A stretch of 64,000 nucleotides of DNA. It comes from Caldimonas mangrovi (GTDB taxonomy: Bacteria > Pseudomonadota > Gammaproteobacteria > Burkholderiales > Burkholderiaceae_C). The stretch covers positions 62,001-126,000 of the forward strand of contig NZ_JAMKFE010000008.1 in the NCBI RefSeq assembly GCF_023721835.1, written 5' to 3'. A program made the position numbers and the translations under genes. Each line of letters begins with the position of its first letter. Within the stretch, counting starts at the first letter, position 1. Positions 8,970 through 20,369 of this stretch are shown piece after piece. Below the pieces are notes generated by a model. That model saw only the letters and a list, made by a program, of their open reading frames with translations. It was not told the DNA's origin and did not search any database.

Positions 8970-9581
8970 ATGATGGTGCTTTACTCCGGGACCACCTGTC
9001 CGTATTCCCACCGCTGCCGCTTCGTGCTGTTCGAAAAAGGCATGGACTTCGAGATCCGCGACGTCGACCTGTTCGCGAAGCCCGAAGACATCGCACTGAT
9101 GAACCCGTACAACGAGGTGCCCATCCTCGTCGAGCGCGACCTCATCCTGTACGAGTCGAACATCATCAACGAGTACATCGACGAGCGCTTTCCGCACCCG
9201 CAGCTGATGCCCGGCGACCCGGTGGCCCGTGCCCGTGTACGGCTGTTCCTGCTGAATTTCGAGAAGGAGCTGTTCGCGCATGTCAACGTGCTGGAGTCGC
9301 GCGGCATCAAGCCGACCGACAAACAGCTCGAGAAGGCGCGCTCGCAGATCCGCGACCGGCTCACACAGCTGGCGCCGATCTTCCTGAAGAACAAATACAT
9401 GCTCGGCGAGGATTTCTCGATGCTCGACGTGGCCATCGCGCCGCTGTTGTGGCGCCTGGACTACTATGGCATCGAGTTGTCGAAGAACGCCGCGCCGCTG
9501 CTGAAGTACGCCGAGCGCATCTTCTCGCGGCCGGCCTACATCGAGGCGCTGACGCCTTCCGAAAAGGTGATGCGCAAGTAA
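8970..9581 (+). CDS. sspA: Stringent starvation protein A, glutathione S-transferase fold
   Basis: SspA associates with RNA polymerase and changes transcription during starvation and acid stress; it has a GST fold but lacks GST activity in characterised members. The 203-residue product shows the thioredoxin-like N-terminal domain (MMVLYSGTTCPYSHRC, then NEVPILVERD) and the helical C-terminal domain. Two tandem ATGs occur at 8970 and 8973; the AAGGAG at 8955-8960 fits either. Followed 11 bp later by sspB, the usual arrangement. Confidence 0.95.
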   Translation: MMVLYSGTTCPYSHRCRFVLFEKGMDFEIRDVDLFAKPEDIALMNPYNEVPILVERDLILYESNIINEYIDERFPHPQLMPGDPVARARVRLFLLNFEKELFAHVNVLESRGIKPTDKQLEKARSQIRDRLTQLAPIFLKNKYMLGEDFSMLDVAIAPLLWRLDYYGIELSKNAAPLLKYAERIFSRPAYIEALTPSEKVMRK

Positions 9582-9592
9582 TCCGCGGCATC

Positions 9593-10141
9593 ATGACGAA
9601 GCTCCAATCGACCGGCAGCGCGGGCAGTTCCACACGGCCCTACCTGATCCGTGCGCTGCACGACTGGTGCACCGACAACGGCTACACGCCTTACTTGGCC
9701 GTGTACGTCGACCGTTCGGTGCAGGTGCCGGTGGAGTACGTCAAGAACCACGAGATCGTGCTCAACGTCAGCTTCGACGCGACCAGCGGCCTGCAGCTCG
9801 GCAACGAGTACATCGAGTTCCGTGCCCGCTTCGGCGGCGTGCCGCGCGACATCGTCGTCCCGGTCGATCACGTGATCGCGATCTATGCACGCGAGAACGG
9901 CCAGGGGATGGCCTTCCCGGTGCCGACCGAGGCAGGTGTCGAGAGTGTCGAGGACGCCGACGGCGAGCCTGGCGTCGAGGGCTCCGGCCCGGTGGAGGCC
10001 GGCGTTCCCGGACTCAAGCTGGCGCCGTCGCCCACCCAGGAGCCGGGGGCTTTGGCACCGCTGGCCAGCGGCGAGGATGCTCCGCCCGAGCCGCCCCAGC
10101 CGCCGTCCGGTCCCAGGCCTTCGCTGAAGCGGGTCAAGTAA
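9593..10141 (+). CDS. sspB: ClpXP protease specificity-enhancing factor SspB
   Basis: Adaptor that binds ssrA-tagged, stalled-ribosome products and delivers them to ClpXP. The folded domain occupies about residues 12-110 (RPYLIRALHDWCTDNGYTPY, then VLNVSFDATSGLQLGN). It is followed by an acidic, Pro/Gly-rich flexible tail and ends in the basic SLKRVK, matching the short ClpX-docking tail of the family. Length is 182. The ATG at 9593 lies 11 bp after the sspA stop, so the two genes are almost certainly cotranscribed. Confidence 0.95.
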   Translation: MTKLQSTGSAGSSTRPYLIRALHDWCTDNGYTPYLAVYVDRSVQVPVEYVKNHEIVLNVSFDATSGLQLGNEYIEFRARFGGVPRDIVVPVDHVIAIYARENGQGMAFPVPTEAGVESVEDADGEPGVEGSGPVEAGVPGLKLAPSPTQEPGALAPLASGEDAPPEPPQPPSGPRPSLKRVK

Positions 10142-10176
10142 AATCGCGGCTTCCCGCGGGTGCTCCGGCACCGTGC

Positions 10177-10252
10177 GCCGGCTTAGCTCAGTTGGTAGAG
10201 CAACCGCCTTGTAAGCGGTAGGTCATCCGTTCGAGTCGGATAGCCGGCACCA
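10177..10252 (+). tRNA. tRNA-Thr (anticodon TGT)
   Basis: A 76-nt cloverleaf with a 7-bp acceptor stem GCCGGCT/AGCCGGC, D-arm GCTC...GAGC, anticodon loop CTTGTAA giving TGT, T-arm with TTCGAGT, and an encoded CCA at the 3' end. It lies between sspB and the DciA-like gene; no integrase is nearby. Confidence 0.97.
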
Positions 10253-10313
10253 TCTTTTCCCGTCGAGCGTGAAAGCTTACCGCCGAGTTACTGGCAGTTT
10301 CCGCTGCACGGCC

Positions 10314-10619
10314 TCAGGCGGATTGAACCTTCACCCTGATCGCGCTAACCTGCCAGCCATGTTGCCGCAGCGCCTCCTCCAGGCGCGGCTGCAACTGCCG
10401 GAGTTTCGCGGCAGCGGCCCCGTTCGGGGCCAGCAGGGACCATCCCTGCTCATCGACAGGCCCAGGTTTGACATGGGCCGCGAGAGCGGATGGCAGGAGA
10501 GGGCGAACCACTTCAAAACGAGCGTTGGACTCGCGCATGAGCTGTTGCAGCCGCGCCAGTCCGGTGTGGCGGTCCAGGGCTTCATGGATCGGCAGCGTAT
10601 GTGGTGCGCGCTGGTTCAT
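10314..10619 (-). CDS. DUF721 family protein (DciA-like)
   Basis: A 101-residue protein of the DUF721 family. Longer members (DciA) load or interact with the replicative helicase DnaB in bacteria lacking DnaC; this short version contains the conserved core only (ALDRHTGLARLQQLMRESN, then the C-terminal AKLRQLQPRLEEALRQHGW). The start is the ATG at 10617-10619; there is no convincing Shine-Dalgarno on this strand. It is divergent from the M23 peptidase with only 15 bp between start codons. The same neighbour order (DUF721, M23, secA) is usual in Burkholderiales. Function here is inferred from family only. Confidence 0.82.
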   Translation of the reverse strand: MNQRAPHTLPIHEALDRHTGLARLQQLMRESNARFEVVRPLLPSALAAHVKPGPVDEQGWSLLAPNGAAAAKLRQLQPRLEEALRQHGWQVSAIRVKVQSA

Positions 10620-10634
10620 GGAAGGAGTGTAGCG

Positions 10635-11672
10635 ATGCAGATCATGATCACCCACGGGCGCCTCGCCCGGACGCACGTGCTCCAGCTCGGCCGGTGGCAG
10701 CTCGCGTGCCTCGCGCTGGCGCTGGGGACCTGCCTGCTGGCGCTCTCCGGGTCGATCTACCACTTCATCTTCCTGAAGGCAGCGCGCGACGGTTGGCCGG
10801 TCGTGAGCCCGCTCGTGAAACTGGTCGTGAAGGACGAGTTCGCGCAGCGCGATCGCTTCATGCGCGAAAACCTCGACGCGATGGCGCAGCGGGTCGGCGA
10901 GATGCAGGCGCGGCTCATCCAGCTCGAAGCGATGGGCGAGCGCGTCTCGGGCCTGGCGGGCCTCAAGCCGGACGACATCAAGCTGGAGGACATCAAGCTC
11001 AGCGGCAAGGCGCCGGGCCAGGGAGGCCCTTACGTGCCGATGGACAAGCCGTCGCTGCAAGACCTGAATCAGGCCATCGAATGGCTCGACGAATTTTCCG
11101 CACAGCGTGCCGACGTCTTCACGATGATCGAATCGCGTCTGTTCGAGGAGCAGATGAAGTCCCTGATGGTGCCGAACTCCCGACCCGTCAACGGGCATAC
11201 CAGTTCCGGCTTCGGCTTCCGCTCCGATCCCTTCACCGGGCGGTCGGCCCTGCATACCGGGCTCGACTTTCCAGCGCAGAGCGGCACGCCGATCAAGGCG
11301 GCCGCCGGCGGTGTCGCAGTGGCAGCCGAATACCACCCGGCCTATGGCTACATGGTCGACCTCGATCACGGCAACGGGCTCGTTACCCGCTATGCCCATG
11401 CCTCGAAGCTGCTTGTCCAACGCGGTGACCTGGTCAAGCGCGGGCAGGCGATCGCCCATGTGGGTTCGACCGGCCGTTCGACCGGTGCGCACCTGCATTT
11501 CGAGGTGCTGGTCGGTGGGGTGCCCCAGGACCCTGCGAAATTCCTGGCTGGCGGCAAAGGGCGCACGCCGCACCGGGTGATCGCGGGCGCCTCGCGTCCT
11601 GCCGTCGAATCCGATCGCGACGGCGCCGCTCGCAGCCTCGGCGTAGCAGACGCCGTGCCGGTTGCCAACTGA
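10635..11672 (+). CDS. M23 family metallopeptidase, membrane-anchored
   Basis: Predicted LytM-type peptidoglycan endopeptidase. An N-terminal membrane segment lies at about residues 20-45, then a charged helical region (70-180), then the M23 domain. Zinc ligands are visible as His207 and Asp211 in HTGLDF and His288 in HLHFEV, with His286 as the probable catalytic base. The set is complete, so an active enzyme is expected, unlike EnvC/NlpD-type activators. The start at 10635 has AAGGAG seven bases upstream and gives 345 residues. It precedes secA, from which it is separated by 247 bp holding a weak extended -10 (TGCTAAACT at 11717-11725). Confidence 0.92.
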   Translation: MQIMITHGRLARTHVLQLGRWQLACLALALGTCLLALSGSIYHFIFLKAARDGWPVVSPLVKLVVKDEFAQRDRFMRENLDAMAQRVGEMQARLIQLEAMGERVSGLAGLKPDDIKLEDIKLSGKAPGQGGPYVPMDKPSLQDLNQAIEWLDEFSAQRADVFTMIESRLFEEQMKSLMVPNSRPVNGHTSSGFGFRSDPFTGRSALHTGLDFPAQSGTPIKAAAGGVAVAAEYHPAYGYMVDLDHGNGLVTRYAHASKLLVQRGDLVKRGQAIAHVGSTGRSTGAHLHFEVLVGGVPQDPAKFLAGGKGRTPHRVIAGASRPAVESDRDGAARSLGVADAVPVAN

Positions 11673-11919
11673 GCGTCAGCGCCGCACACCCCTGCCGGGC
11701 CTGCGGCCGACCCCGGTGCTAAACTCCGACGCTTTTGGAGCGGCCTGCCTGCCCGGCAGCCTGCGCCGCGTGAAAGGCGTCCGAACGGCCGGGCTTCCCG
11801 CCGCGCAGCACCCTTCGACCTGAGCCCTCGGCACGTCCCTCGCGGGCCTGCCTTTCGGCTTCGGCGCCTGCGGCTGCCGGCCACGGGCCGGCCGTCCCAC
11901 TCATCCAAGAACCGAATCC

Positions 11920-14664
<2,745 letters not shown>

Positions 14665-14682
14665 GGGTCCGGCGCTGATGCG

Positions 14683-14718
14683 GCACAAGGGCTCCTGCGG
14701 GAGCCCTTGTGCATTTCT
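14683..14718 (+). terminator. Hairpin terminator after secA
   Basis: A perfect 13-bp stem (14683-14695 with 14700-14712, arms GCACAAGGGCTCC and its complement) closes a TGCG loop. Only a short ATTTCT tract follows, so termination may be imperfect and argJ could be partly read through. Confidence 0.6.
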
Positions 14719-14778
14719 GCGCCCCACGGCCTGCCTACAATGCCGGTTTCCTTTCACCCTTTGCGCACCGAGGCCCTC

Positions 14779-16008
14779 ATGCCCGTCCATCTCCAGGCCC
14801 CCGACCCGACCGCTCTGCATCCCGTTCCCGGCGTGAAGCTGGGCACTGCCATGGCCGGCGTGCGCAAGGCCAACCGAAGGGACCTGACGGTGATCGCGCT
14901 CGACGAGGGCAGCGCGGTGGCCGGCGTGTTCACGCAGAACCGGTTCTGTGCGGCGCCGGTGCAGCTCGCCCGCAAGCATCTTGCGCTGAACGTCGGAACC
15001 CGCGCGCTGTTGATCAACACCGGCAATGCGAACGCCGGCACCGGCGAAGACGGCCTGGTGCGTGCGTTTTCGACCTGCGTCGCGCTCGCACGCCAGCTGG
15101 AACTCGCGCCGGAGCAGGTGCTGCCGTTCTCGACCGGCGTGATCATGGAGCCGCTGCCCACCGACCGCATCGAGGCCGGCCTGCCCGCGGCGCTGGCCGA
15201 CTTGAAGGAAGACGGCTGGGCGGCGGTCGCTGAAGCGATCATGACCACTGACACCGTGCCGAAGGCGGCGTCACGCCAGGTGCAGATCGACGGCCACACG
15301 GTCACCGTGACGGGCATCAGCAAGGGAGCCGGGATGATCCGCCCCAACATGGCGACGATGCTGAGCTTCGTCGCGACCGACGCGAACGTCTCGCCCGGAG
15401 TGCTGCAGGCGCTGGTGCGCGAGGCGGCCGACCTGTCGTTCAACCGCATCACGATCGACGGCGACACATCGACCAACGACTGCTTCATGCTCATGGCCTC
15501 GCGCAAGGCCGGCCATGCGCCGATCGAGGCGCTCGAGTCGGCGCAGGGCCGCGTCCTGCGTGATGCGGTGGTCGCGGTCGCCGAACAGTTGGCCCAGGCC
15601 ATCGTGCGTGACGGCGAGGGCGCGACGAAATTCATCACCGTGCGCGTCGAGGGCGGCCGCAACGTCGACGAGTGCAAGCAGGTTGCCTATGCGATCGCGC
15701 ATTCGCCGCTGGTCAAGACCGCGTTCTACGCCAGCGATCCCAACCTCGGCCGCATCCTGGCCGCGGTCGGCTATGCCGGCATCGCCGATCTCGATCAGGA
15801 TGGCATCGAGCTGCATCTCGACGATGTACACGTCGCGACGCACGGCGGTCGGCATCCGGCGTACCAGGAGGCCGACGGCCAACGCGTGATGAAGCAAAGC
15901 GAGATCACCGTGAAGGTCGGTCTGGGCCGCGGCGACGCGCAGGCCACCGTGTGGACCTGCGATTTCTCGCACGACTACGTCAGCATCAACGCCGACTACC
16001 GCAGCTGA
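14779..16008 (+). CDS. argJ: Bifunctional ornithine acetyltransferase / N-acetylglutamate synthase
   Basis: Recycles the acetyl group in arginine synthesis by moving it from N-acetylornithine to glutamate. The precursor is self-cleaved between Ala and Thr; here the site is Thr193 in [12 protein letters not shown], the nucleophile of the beta chain. Length 409 fits the family. The ATG at 14779 follows GAGG and starts [10 protein letters not shown]; an in-frame ATG at 14740 would add 13 unconserved residues. argB lies 12 kb away, so the arginine genes are scattered. Whether it also makes N-acetylglutamate from acetyl-CoA cannot be decided from sequence. Confidence 0.96.
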   Translation: MPVHLQAPDPTALHPVPGVKLGTAMAGVRKANRRDLTVIALDEGSAVAGVFTQNRFCAAPVQLARKHLALNVGTRALLINTGNANAGTGEDGLVRAFSTCVALARQLELAPEQVLPFSTGVIMEPLPTDRIEAGLPAALADLKEDGWAAVAEAIMTTDTVPKAASRQVQIDGHTVTVTGISKGAGMIRPNMATMLSFVATDANVSPGVLQALVREAADLSFNRITIDGDTSTNDCFMLMASRKAGHAPIEALESAQGRVLRDAVVAVAEQLAQAIVRDGEGATKFITVRVEGGRNVDECKQVAYAIAHSPLVKTAFYASDPNLGRILAAVGYAGIADLDQDGIELHLDDVHVATHGGRHPAYQEADGQRVMKQSEITVKVGLGRGDAQATVWTCDFSHDYVSINADYRS

Positions 16009-16017
16009 GCGCGCCAC

Positions 16018-17268
16018 TCACGCGACCGCCAGTCTGCGCTCCAGTTCGTCCAGCGTCTGCTCCAGCTCGCGCAGCGCGCGTCCGGCGCGCGAGCGCACCG
16101 GTGCGCTCATCCCGACGAGTGTGCGTTGCGTGTCGCTCAGCATCTCGAGGTCGAGCGTGATGCCGTGCGGTGCCAGTCGCGGCCCGAGCACGGCGTGCCT
16201 CGCGCGCAGCATCTGACGCGTCTGCTGGTAGGCATGCTCGGCCAGCCGGCGGCGTTGGGCATAGCTGAAGGTGTTGGCGAGGAACAGCTCGGCGTCGCGC
16301 TGGTCGGGCTCGAACAGCACGATGTCGGTGGCCGGGTAGGCCCGCTCGTAGCCCTTCATGCCGAGTTCTAGGCGCGAGTGGATCATCGAGCGGAAGGTCT
16401 GCGACAGCACCACCGGCAGGCCCCCGTCGGCGATGCGCGGGATGCGCTGCCTGCCGGTCCCGCGTGACGGCTGCGGGCGGCTGGCGTCGAAGGGCACCAG
16501 CGGGTTCAGGCAGATCAGCAGGTCGAGTCCCTGCTCCAGCAGTACCGACGCGTGCATCGTCTTCTTGAGCGCACCATCGACATAGCTGCGGCCGCCGATC
16601 TCGACCGGCGGGAACAGCCCGGGCAGCGCCGCGCTGGCCTGCACGGCCTTCGAGATCGGCACGTCGTCCCAACCGGGTAGCCCGAAGGGGGCAGCCTGCC
16701 CGCTGTCGAGGTCGGTCGCCACCAGCACCAGCTGGCGCTCCAGTGCGCGGAAGTCGTTGGTGCGCCCGGGTTGCGCGAACATCCTCTGCAACCGGTGGTC
16801 GATGAGTCGGTTCGAGAACAAACCCGTCGGGATCGCGCGACCGACCCGCTCGAAGGCGCTCATCAGCGAGCGCCGGCCGAAGGCGTAGTGGAAGCCGGCC
16901 GATGCGAGCAGCCCGGGCAGCGTGGCGAGGCGTTGGACGAATTCACCATAGGCGGGGCGGATGAGCAGCGTCGGATCGAACAGGTCGTTCTCGCCACCTT
17001 CGTTCTCGATGAAGGCGCGGCACAGTTCGCGCGGCCGCATGCCGTTGGCGAGGCCGGCAGCGATGAAGCCGCCTGCCGATACGCCCACATAGCTGTGGCA
17101 CTGCGTGAAGTCCAGCCCCTGGAGCGACTCGTCGAGCGCACACAGCGCGCCGATCTCGTAGATGGCTCCGAGCGGGCCGCCGCCGGCGAGCGCGAGACCG
17201 ACACGCGAAGGGTGGTGATGCCGGGCCAGGGGGCGGGGACGTACGGCTGTCTTCGCGGTGTGGGGCAT
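16018..17268 (-). CDS. Patatin-like phospholipase family protein
   Basis: Cytoplasmic serine lipase/acyl hydrolase with a Ser-Asp dyad. The oxyanion loop LAGGGPLGA is at residues 27-35, the nucleophile elbow GVSAG at 62-66 with Ser64, and the catalytic Asp231 in YVDGALKK. There is no signal peptide. The C-terminal 100 residues are helical and charged. Length 416. It is convergent with argJ with nine bases between the two stop codons. The substrate is unknown; a phasin gene and an acyl-reductase gene lie next, which hints at lipid or polyester metabolism but proves nothing. Confidence 0.9.
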   Translation of the reverse strand: MPHTAKTAVRPRPLARHHHPSRVGLALAGGGPLGAIYEIGALCALDESLQGLDFTQCHSYVGVSAGGFIAAGLANGMRPRELCRAFIENEGGENDLFDPTLLIRPAYGEFVQRLATLPGLLASAGFHYAFGRRSLMSAFERVGRAIPTGLFSNRLIDHRLQRMFAQPGRTNDFRALERQLVLVATDLDSGQAAPFGLPGWDDVPISKAVQASAALPGLFPPVEIGGRSYVDGALKKTMHASVLLEQGLDLLICLNPLVPFDASRPQPSRGTGRQRIPRIADGGLPVVLSQTFRSMIHSRLELGMKGYERAYPATDIVLFEPDQRDAELFLANTFSYAQRRRLAEHAYQQTRQMLRARHAVLGPRLAPHGITLDLEMLSDTQRTLVGMSAPVRSRAGRALRELEQTLDELERRLAVA

Positions 17269-17355
17269 GGCGGCAGTGTAGGAGCGGCATGCCTGCCTGC
17301 TCTGGGGCGTCCTGCCTAATCAGGCTCGGGACTAACCCGCGGCCAGCAAAAGCGA

Positions 17356-17378
17356 ACGGGGCGCTGCAAGCACCCCGT
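17356..17378 (-). terminator. Hairpin terminator after the phasin gene
   Basis: Read on the minus strand, ACGGGGTGC pairs with GCGCCCCGT (one G-U pair) around a TTGCA loop and is followed by TCGCTTTTGC. It lies 25 bp past the phasin stop codon. Confidence 0.55.
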
Positions 17379-17402
17379 CGTCCCGAATGGCCTCGCGTTT
17401 GC

Positions 17403-17945
17403 TCAGGCGGCGGCCGGCTTGCGGGTGCCGGCGCGCTTGGCCGCAGGCTTGGCGTTGCCACTGGCCGCCCGCTTCGCGGCGGGGGCCTTCTTCGCGGGGG
17501 CCGTCTTGGCAGGGGTCTTGTTGAGCTTGGCGACGGCCTTGTTCAACTCGTCGATACGTGCGACGAGCACGTCGATGTCGTTGTGACTCGGCACGCCCAG
17601 CTTGTTGAGCGCCTTCGCGACGCGCTCTTCGAAGATGGTTTCCAGCTTGTCCCAGTGCTGCCCGGCCTTGCTGGAGATGTCGCCCGCCATGTTGGTCATG
17701 CGGCTGGTCACTTCAGTGAGCTTGTCTTCGGCGACCGCCTGGGTCTTGCGCTGGATCGACACGCCTTCCTTCACGAGGGCCTCGAACACCTTGCCGCCTT
17801 CTTCCTGTGCTTTCGAGAAGGCACCCAGGCCGGCCAGCCAGATCTGCTGGGCGGAGTCGCGCACGGTGCCGGCGAACTGGCTGTCGAGCAGGCCGCCGGC
17901 CGTCGCGCTCTTCTTCTCGGCCATCTTCTGCAGTTTCTTGACCAT
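17403..17945 (-). CDS. Phasin family protein with a histone-like basic tail
   Basis: Granule-associated protein that coats polyhydroxyalkanoate inclusions. The 180-residue product has an amphipathic helical phasin domain (about 1-115, with the GLLDSQFAGTVRDSAQQIW segment) and a C-terminal Ala/Lys/Pro-rich tail (KTPAKTAPAKKAPAAKRAA), as in PhaF-type phasins that also bind DNA. The start at 17945 is chosen because GGAG sits nine bases upstream; the ATG four codons earlier has none. TATAGT at 17973-17978 on this strand is a possible -10. No PHA synthase gene is in the window, so PHA storage is inferred. Confidence 0.88.
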   Translation of the reverse strand: MVKKLQKMAEKKSATAGGLLDSQFAGTVRDSAQQIWLAGLGAFSKAQEEGGKVFEALVKEGVSIQRKTQAVAEDKLTEVTSRMTNMAGDISSKAGQHWDKLETIFEERVAKALNKLGVPSHNDIDVLVARIDELNKAVAKLNKTPAKTAPAKKAPAAKRAASGNAKPAAKRAGTRKPAAA

Positions 17946-18132
17946 CTGGTGCTCCATGGAATCGATCGGGCCACTATAGAAGCGCCGCGTAGGAGCGGCA
18001 GCCTAAATCTCTAGTGAGCCGGCTCTATGGCGGCATGCCCCCGGGAAAACACCAGCGGGTTTCGCCGCTGTGGGCCCGCGGTGCCGGGCGTCGATGATGA
18101 AAGAATCGTCGATCGTTCAAGAGGAGAGTTGC

Positions 18133-20130
18133 ATGCGGTATTTCGTCACTGGCGCCACCGGGTTCATCGGCAAACGTCTGGTCAGGAAGCTGCTGGAGCG
18201 CCGGGGCGCGGTCGTGTACTTCCTGCTGCGGCGTGAAAGCGAGAACAAGGTCGGCGGCTTGCTGGAGTACTGGGGTGTCGGCAAGGCGCGGGCGATCCCG
18301 GTCTACGGCGACCTCACCGCGAAGAAGCTCGGTGTCGCCAGCGACGACGTGAAGCAACTCAAGGGGCAGATCGACCACCTCTACCATCTGGCCGCCGTGT
18401 ACGACCTGGCGGCGGACGAGGAGTCGCAGGTGCAGGTCAACGTCGAAGGCACGCGCAACGTCGTCGAATTCGCCAAGGCGATCGATACCGGCCATCTGCA
18501 CCATGTCAGTTCGATCGCAGCAGCCGGGTTGTACGAGGGCGTGTTTCGCGAGGACATGTTCGACGAGGCCGAGAACACCGACCACCCGTACTTCATGACC
18601 AAGCACGAGAGCGAGAAGATCGTGCGCCGTGAAAGCAAGGTGCCGTGGACGGTCTACCGTCCGGCGATGGTGGTCGGCGACTCGCACACCGGCGAGATGG
18701 ACAAGATCGACGGCCCCTACTACTTCTTCAAGCTGATCCAGCGCATGCGGCAGATCCTGCCGCCCTGGATGCCGGCTGTCGGCCTGGAGGGCGGGCGCGT
18801 CAACATCGTGCCGGTCGACTTCGTCGTCGCTGCACTCGACCACATCAGCCACGGCAAAGCGGCGATCGCGAAGAAGTGCTTCCACCTCGTCGACCCGGTC
18901 GGCTACCGGGTGGGCGACGTGCTCGACATCTTCTCGAAGGCGGCGCATGCACCGAAGATGAACCTGTTCGTCAACGCGGCGCTGCTCGGCTTCATTCCCA
19001 AGAGCGTCAAGAAGGGCCTCATGGCGGTCGCGCCGGTGCGCCGGGTGCGCAACGCGATCATGAAGGACCTGGGGCTGCCCGATGACATCCTGACCTTCGT
19101 CAACTACCCCACGCGCTTCGACTGCCGCGAGACCCTGGCGGCGTTGAAGGGCTCCGGCATCGAGTGCCCGAACCTGAACGACTACGCCTGGCGGCTGTGG
19201 GACTACTGGGAGCGGCACCTCGATCCCGACCTCTTCATCGACCGCTCGCTGCGTGGCGCGGTGGCCGGCAAGGTGGTGCTGGTGACGGGCGGTTCGTCGG
19301 GCATCGGACTGGCGGCTGCGAAGAAGTTCGCCGAGGCGGGCGCGATCACGATCATCTGCGCACGCGACGAAGCCAAGCTTGTCGAGGCGACCCAGGAAAT
19401 CATCGGCTTCGCGGGCAAGAGTGCCCGGGTGCACAGCTATTCGGCCGACATCGCCGACGAGCAGAGCTGCGGCGACTTGCTGCAATGGCTGCAGACGGAA
19501 TTCGGCGGCGTCGACTTCCTGATCAACAACGCCGGTCGTTCGATCCGCCGTGCGATCGAGAGCAGCTACGACCGCTTCCACGACTACGAGCGCACCATGC
19601 AGCTGAACTACTTCGGCTGCCTGCGCGTGACGATGGGGCTGCTGCCGGGCATGGCGGCGAAGCGCCGCGGGCATGTCGTCAACATCAGCTCGATCGGCGT
19701 GCTGACGAATGCACCGCGCTTCTCGGCGTACGTGGCGAGCAAGGCGGCGCTGGACGCCTGGACGCGCTGCGCGTCGAGCGAGTTCGCCGACGTCGGCATC
19801 ACTTTCACCACCATCAACATGCCGCTGGTGCGCACGCCGATGATCGCGCCGACCAAGATCTACAACAACGTGCCGACGCTGAGCCCGGAAGAGGCAGCCG
19901 ACATGATCGCCCAGGCGTGTGTGTTCAGGCCGGTACGCATTGCGACCCGGCTGGGCATCTTCGGACAGGTGCTGCATGCCCTGGTGCCCCGCGTCGCGCA
20001 GATCGTGATGAACACCAGCTTCCGCATGTTCCCCGACAGCGAGGCTGCCAAGGGCGAAAAGGGCGCGCGGCCCCAGCTGTCGCCCGAGGCGATGGCGTTG
20101 CAGCAGATGATGCGCGGCATTCACTTCTGA
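18133..20130 (+). CDS. Two-domain SDR protein, probable fatty acyl-CoA/ACP reductase (alcohol-forming)
   Basis: A 665-residue fusion of two NAD(P)-binding reductases. The N-terminal half is an extended SDR with TGATGFIG at 6-13 and the catalytic pair Tyr153/Lys157 (YFMTK); the C-terminal half is a classical SDR with GGSSGIG at 386-392 and Tyr533/Lys537 (YVASK). Length, order of domains and blocks such as DGPYYFFK, NIVPVDFVV, FINYPTRFD-like NYPTRFD, GRSIRRAI and NMPLVRTPMIAPTKIY match what I recall of Marinobacter fatty acyl reductases, which take acyl-CoA or acyl-ACP to fatty alcohol for wax esters. An AAGAGGAGAG ribosome-binding site precedes the ATG. The gene is a single transcription unit closed by a strong terminator. 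Substrate is inferred. Confidence 0.82.
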   Translation: MRYFVTGATGFIGKRLVRKLLERRGAVVYFLLRRESENKVGGLLEYWGVGKARAIPVYGDLTAKKLGVASDDVKQLKGQIDHLYHLAAVYDLAADEESQVQVNVEGTRNVVEFAKAIDTGHLHHVSSIAAAGLYEGVFREDMFDEAENTDHPYFMTKHESEKIVRRESKVPWTVYRPAMVVGDSHTGEMDKIDGPYYFFKLIQRMRQILPPWMPAVGLEGGRVNIVPVDFVVAALDHISHGKAAIAKKCFHLVDPVGYRVGDVLDIFSKAAHAPKMNLFVNAALLGFIPKSVKKGLMAVAPVRRVRNAIMKDLGLPDDILTFVNYPTRFDCRETLAALKGSGIECPNLNDYAWRLWDYWERHLDPDLFIDRSLRGAVAGKVVLVTGGSSGIGLAAAKKFAEAGAITIICARDEAKLVEATQEIIGFAGKSARVHSYSADIADEQSCGDLLQWLQTEFGGVDFLINNAGRSIRRAIESSYDRFHDYERTMQLNYFGCLRVTMGLLPGMAAKRRGHVVNISSIGVLTNAPRFSAYVASKAALDAWTRCASSEFADVGITFTTINMPLVRTPMIAPTKIYNNVPTLSPEEAADMIAQACVFRPVRIATRLGIFGQVLHALVPRVAQIVMNTSFRMFPDSEAAKGEKGARPQLSPEAMALQQMMRGIHF

Positions 20131-20149
20131 ACCCGAGGGCTCAGTAAGC

Positions 20150-20175
20150 CCGGCCGCGAGAGGCCGGTTTTTTTT
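20150..20175 (+). terminator. Rho-independent terminator after the acyl reductase gene
   Basis: Stem CCGGCC/GGCCGG with a six-base loop, followed directly by eight T residues at 20168-20175. Confidence 0.88.
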
Positions 20176-20369
20176 ATGCCCCGGGAAGAGAGCAGTAAGT
20201 GGCAGGATCAACGCAGGACTGCCCCAACTGCAGCGATGCAGCCCGCATCTGACGACAAGATTGGTGTTGTCGCCCAAGTGGTGTCCGGTTGATCCGGGCC
20301 TCGGGTGTTCCTAACATCCACCCCTTTCGAGGCGCATGCATCGCGCCTAAGCGCCAAGGAGGGAGCGGG

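Noticed and set aside
10177-10252. tRNA-Thr as an integration site for a mobile island
   Set aside because: No integrase, no direct repeat of the tRNA 3' end, and the flanking genes keep the usual Burkholderiales order. The same holds for the tRNA-Pro and tRNA-Met genes.
11770-11823. A 17-codon GTG-initiated reading frame in the secA leader, considered as a SecM-like arrest peptide
   Set aside because: No ribosome-binding site, no signal sequence, and no convincing arrest motif; short frames are expected by chance.
18025-20277. A 750-codon minus-strand frame opposite the acyl reductase gene
   Set aside because: His/Arg/Asp-rich composition typical of antisense frames; the plus-strand protein has clear conserved motifs over its whole length.
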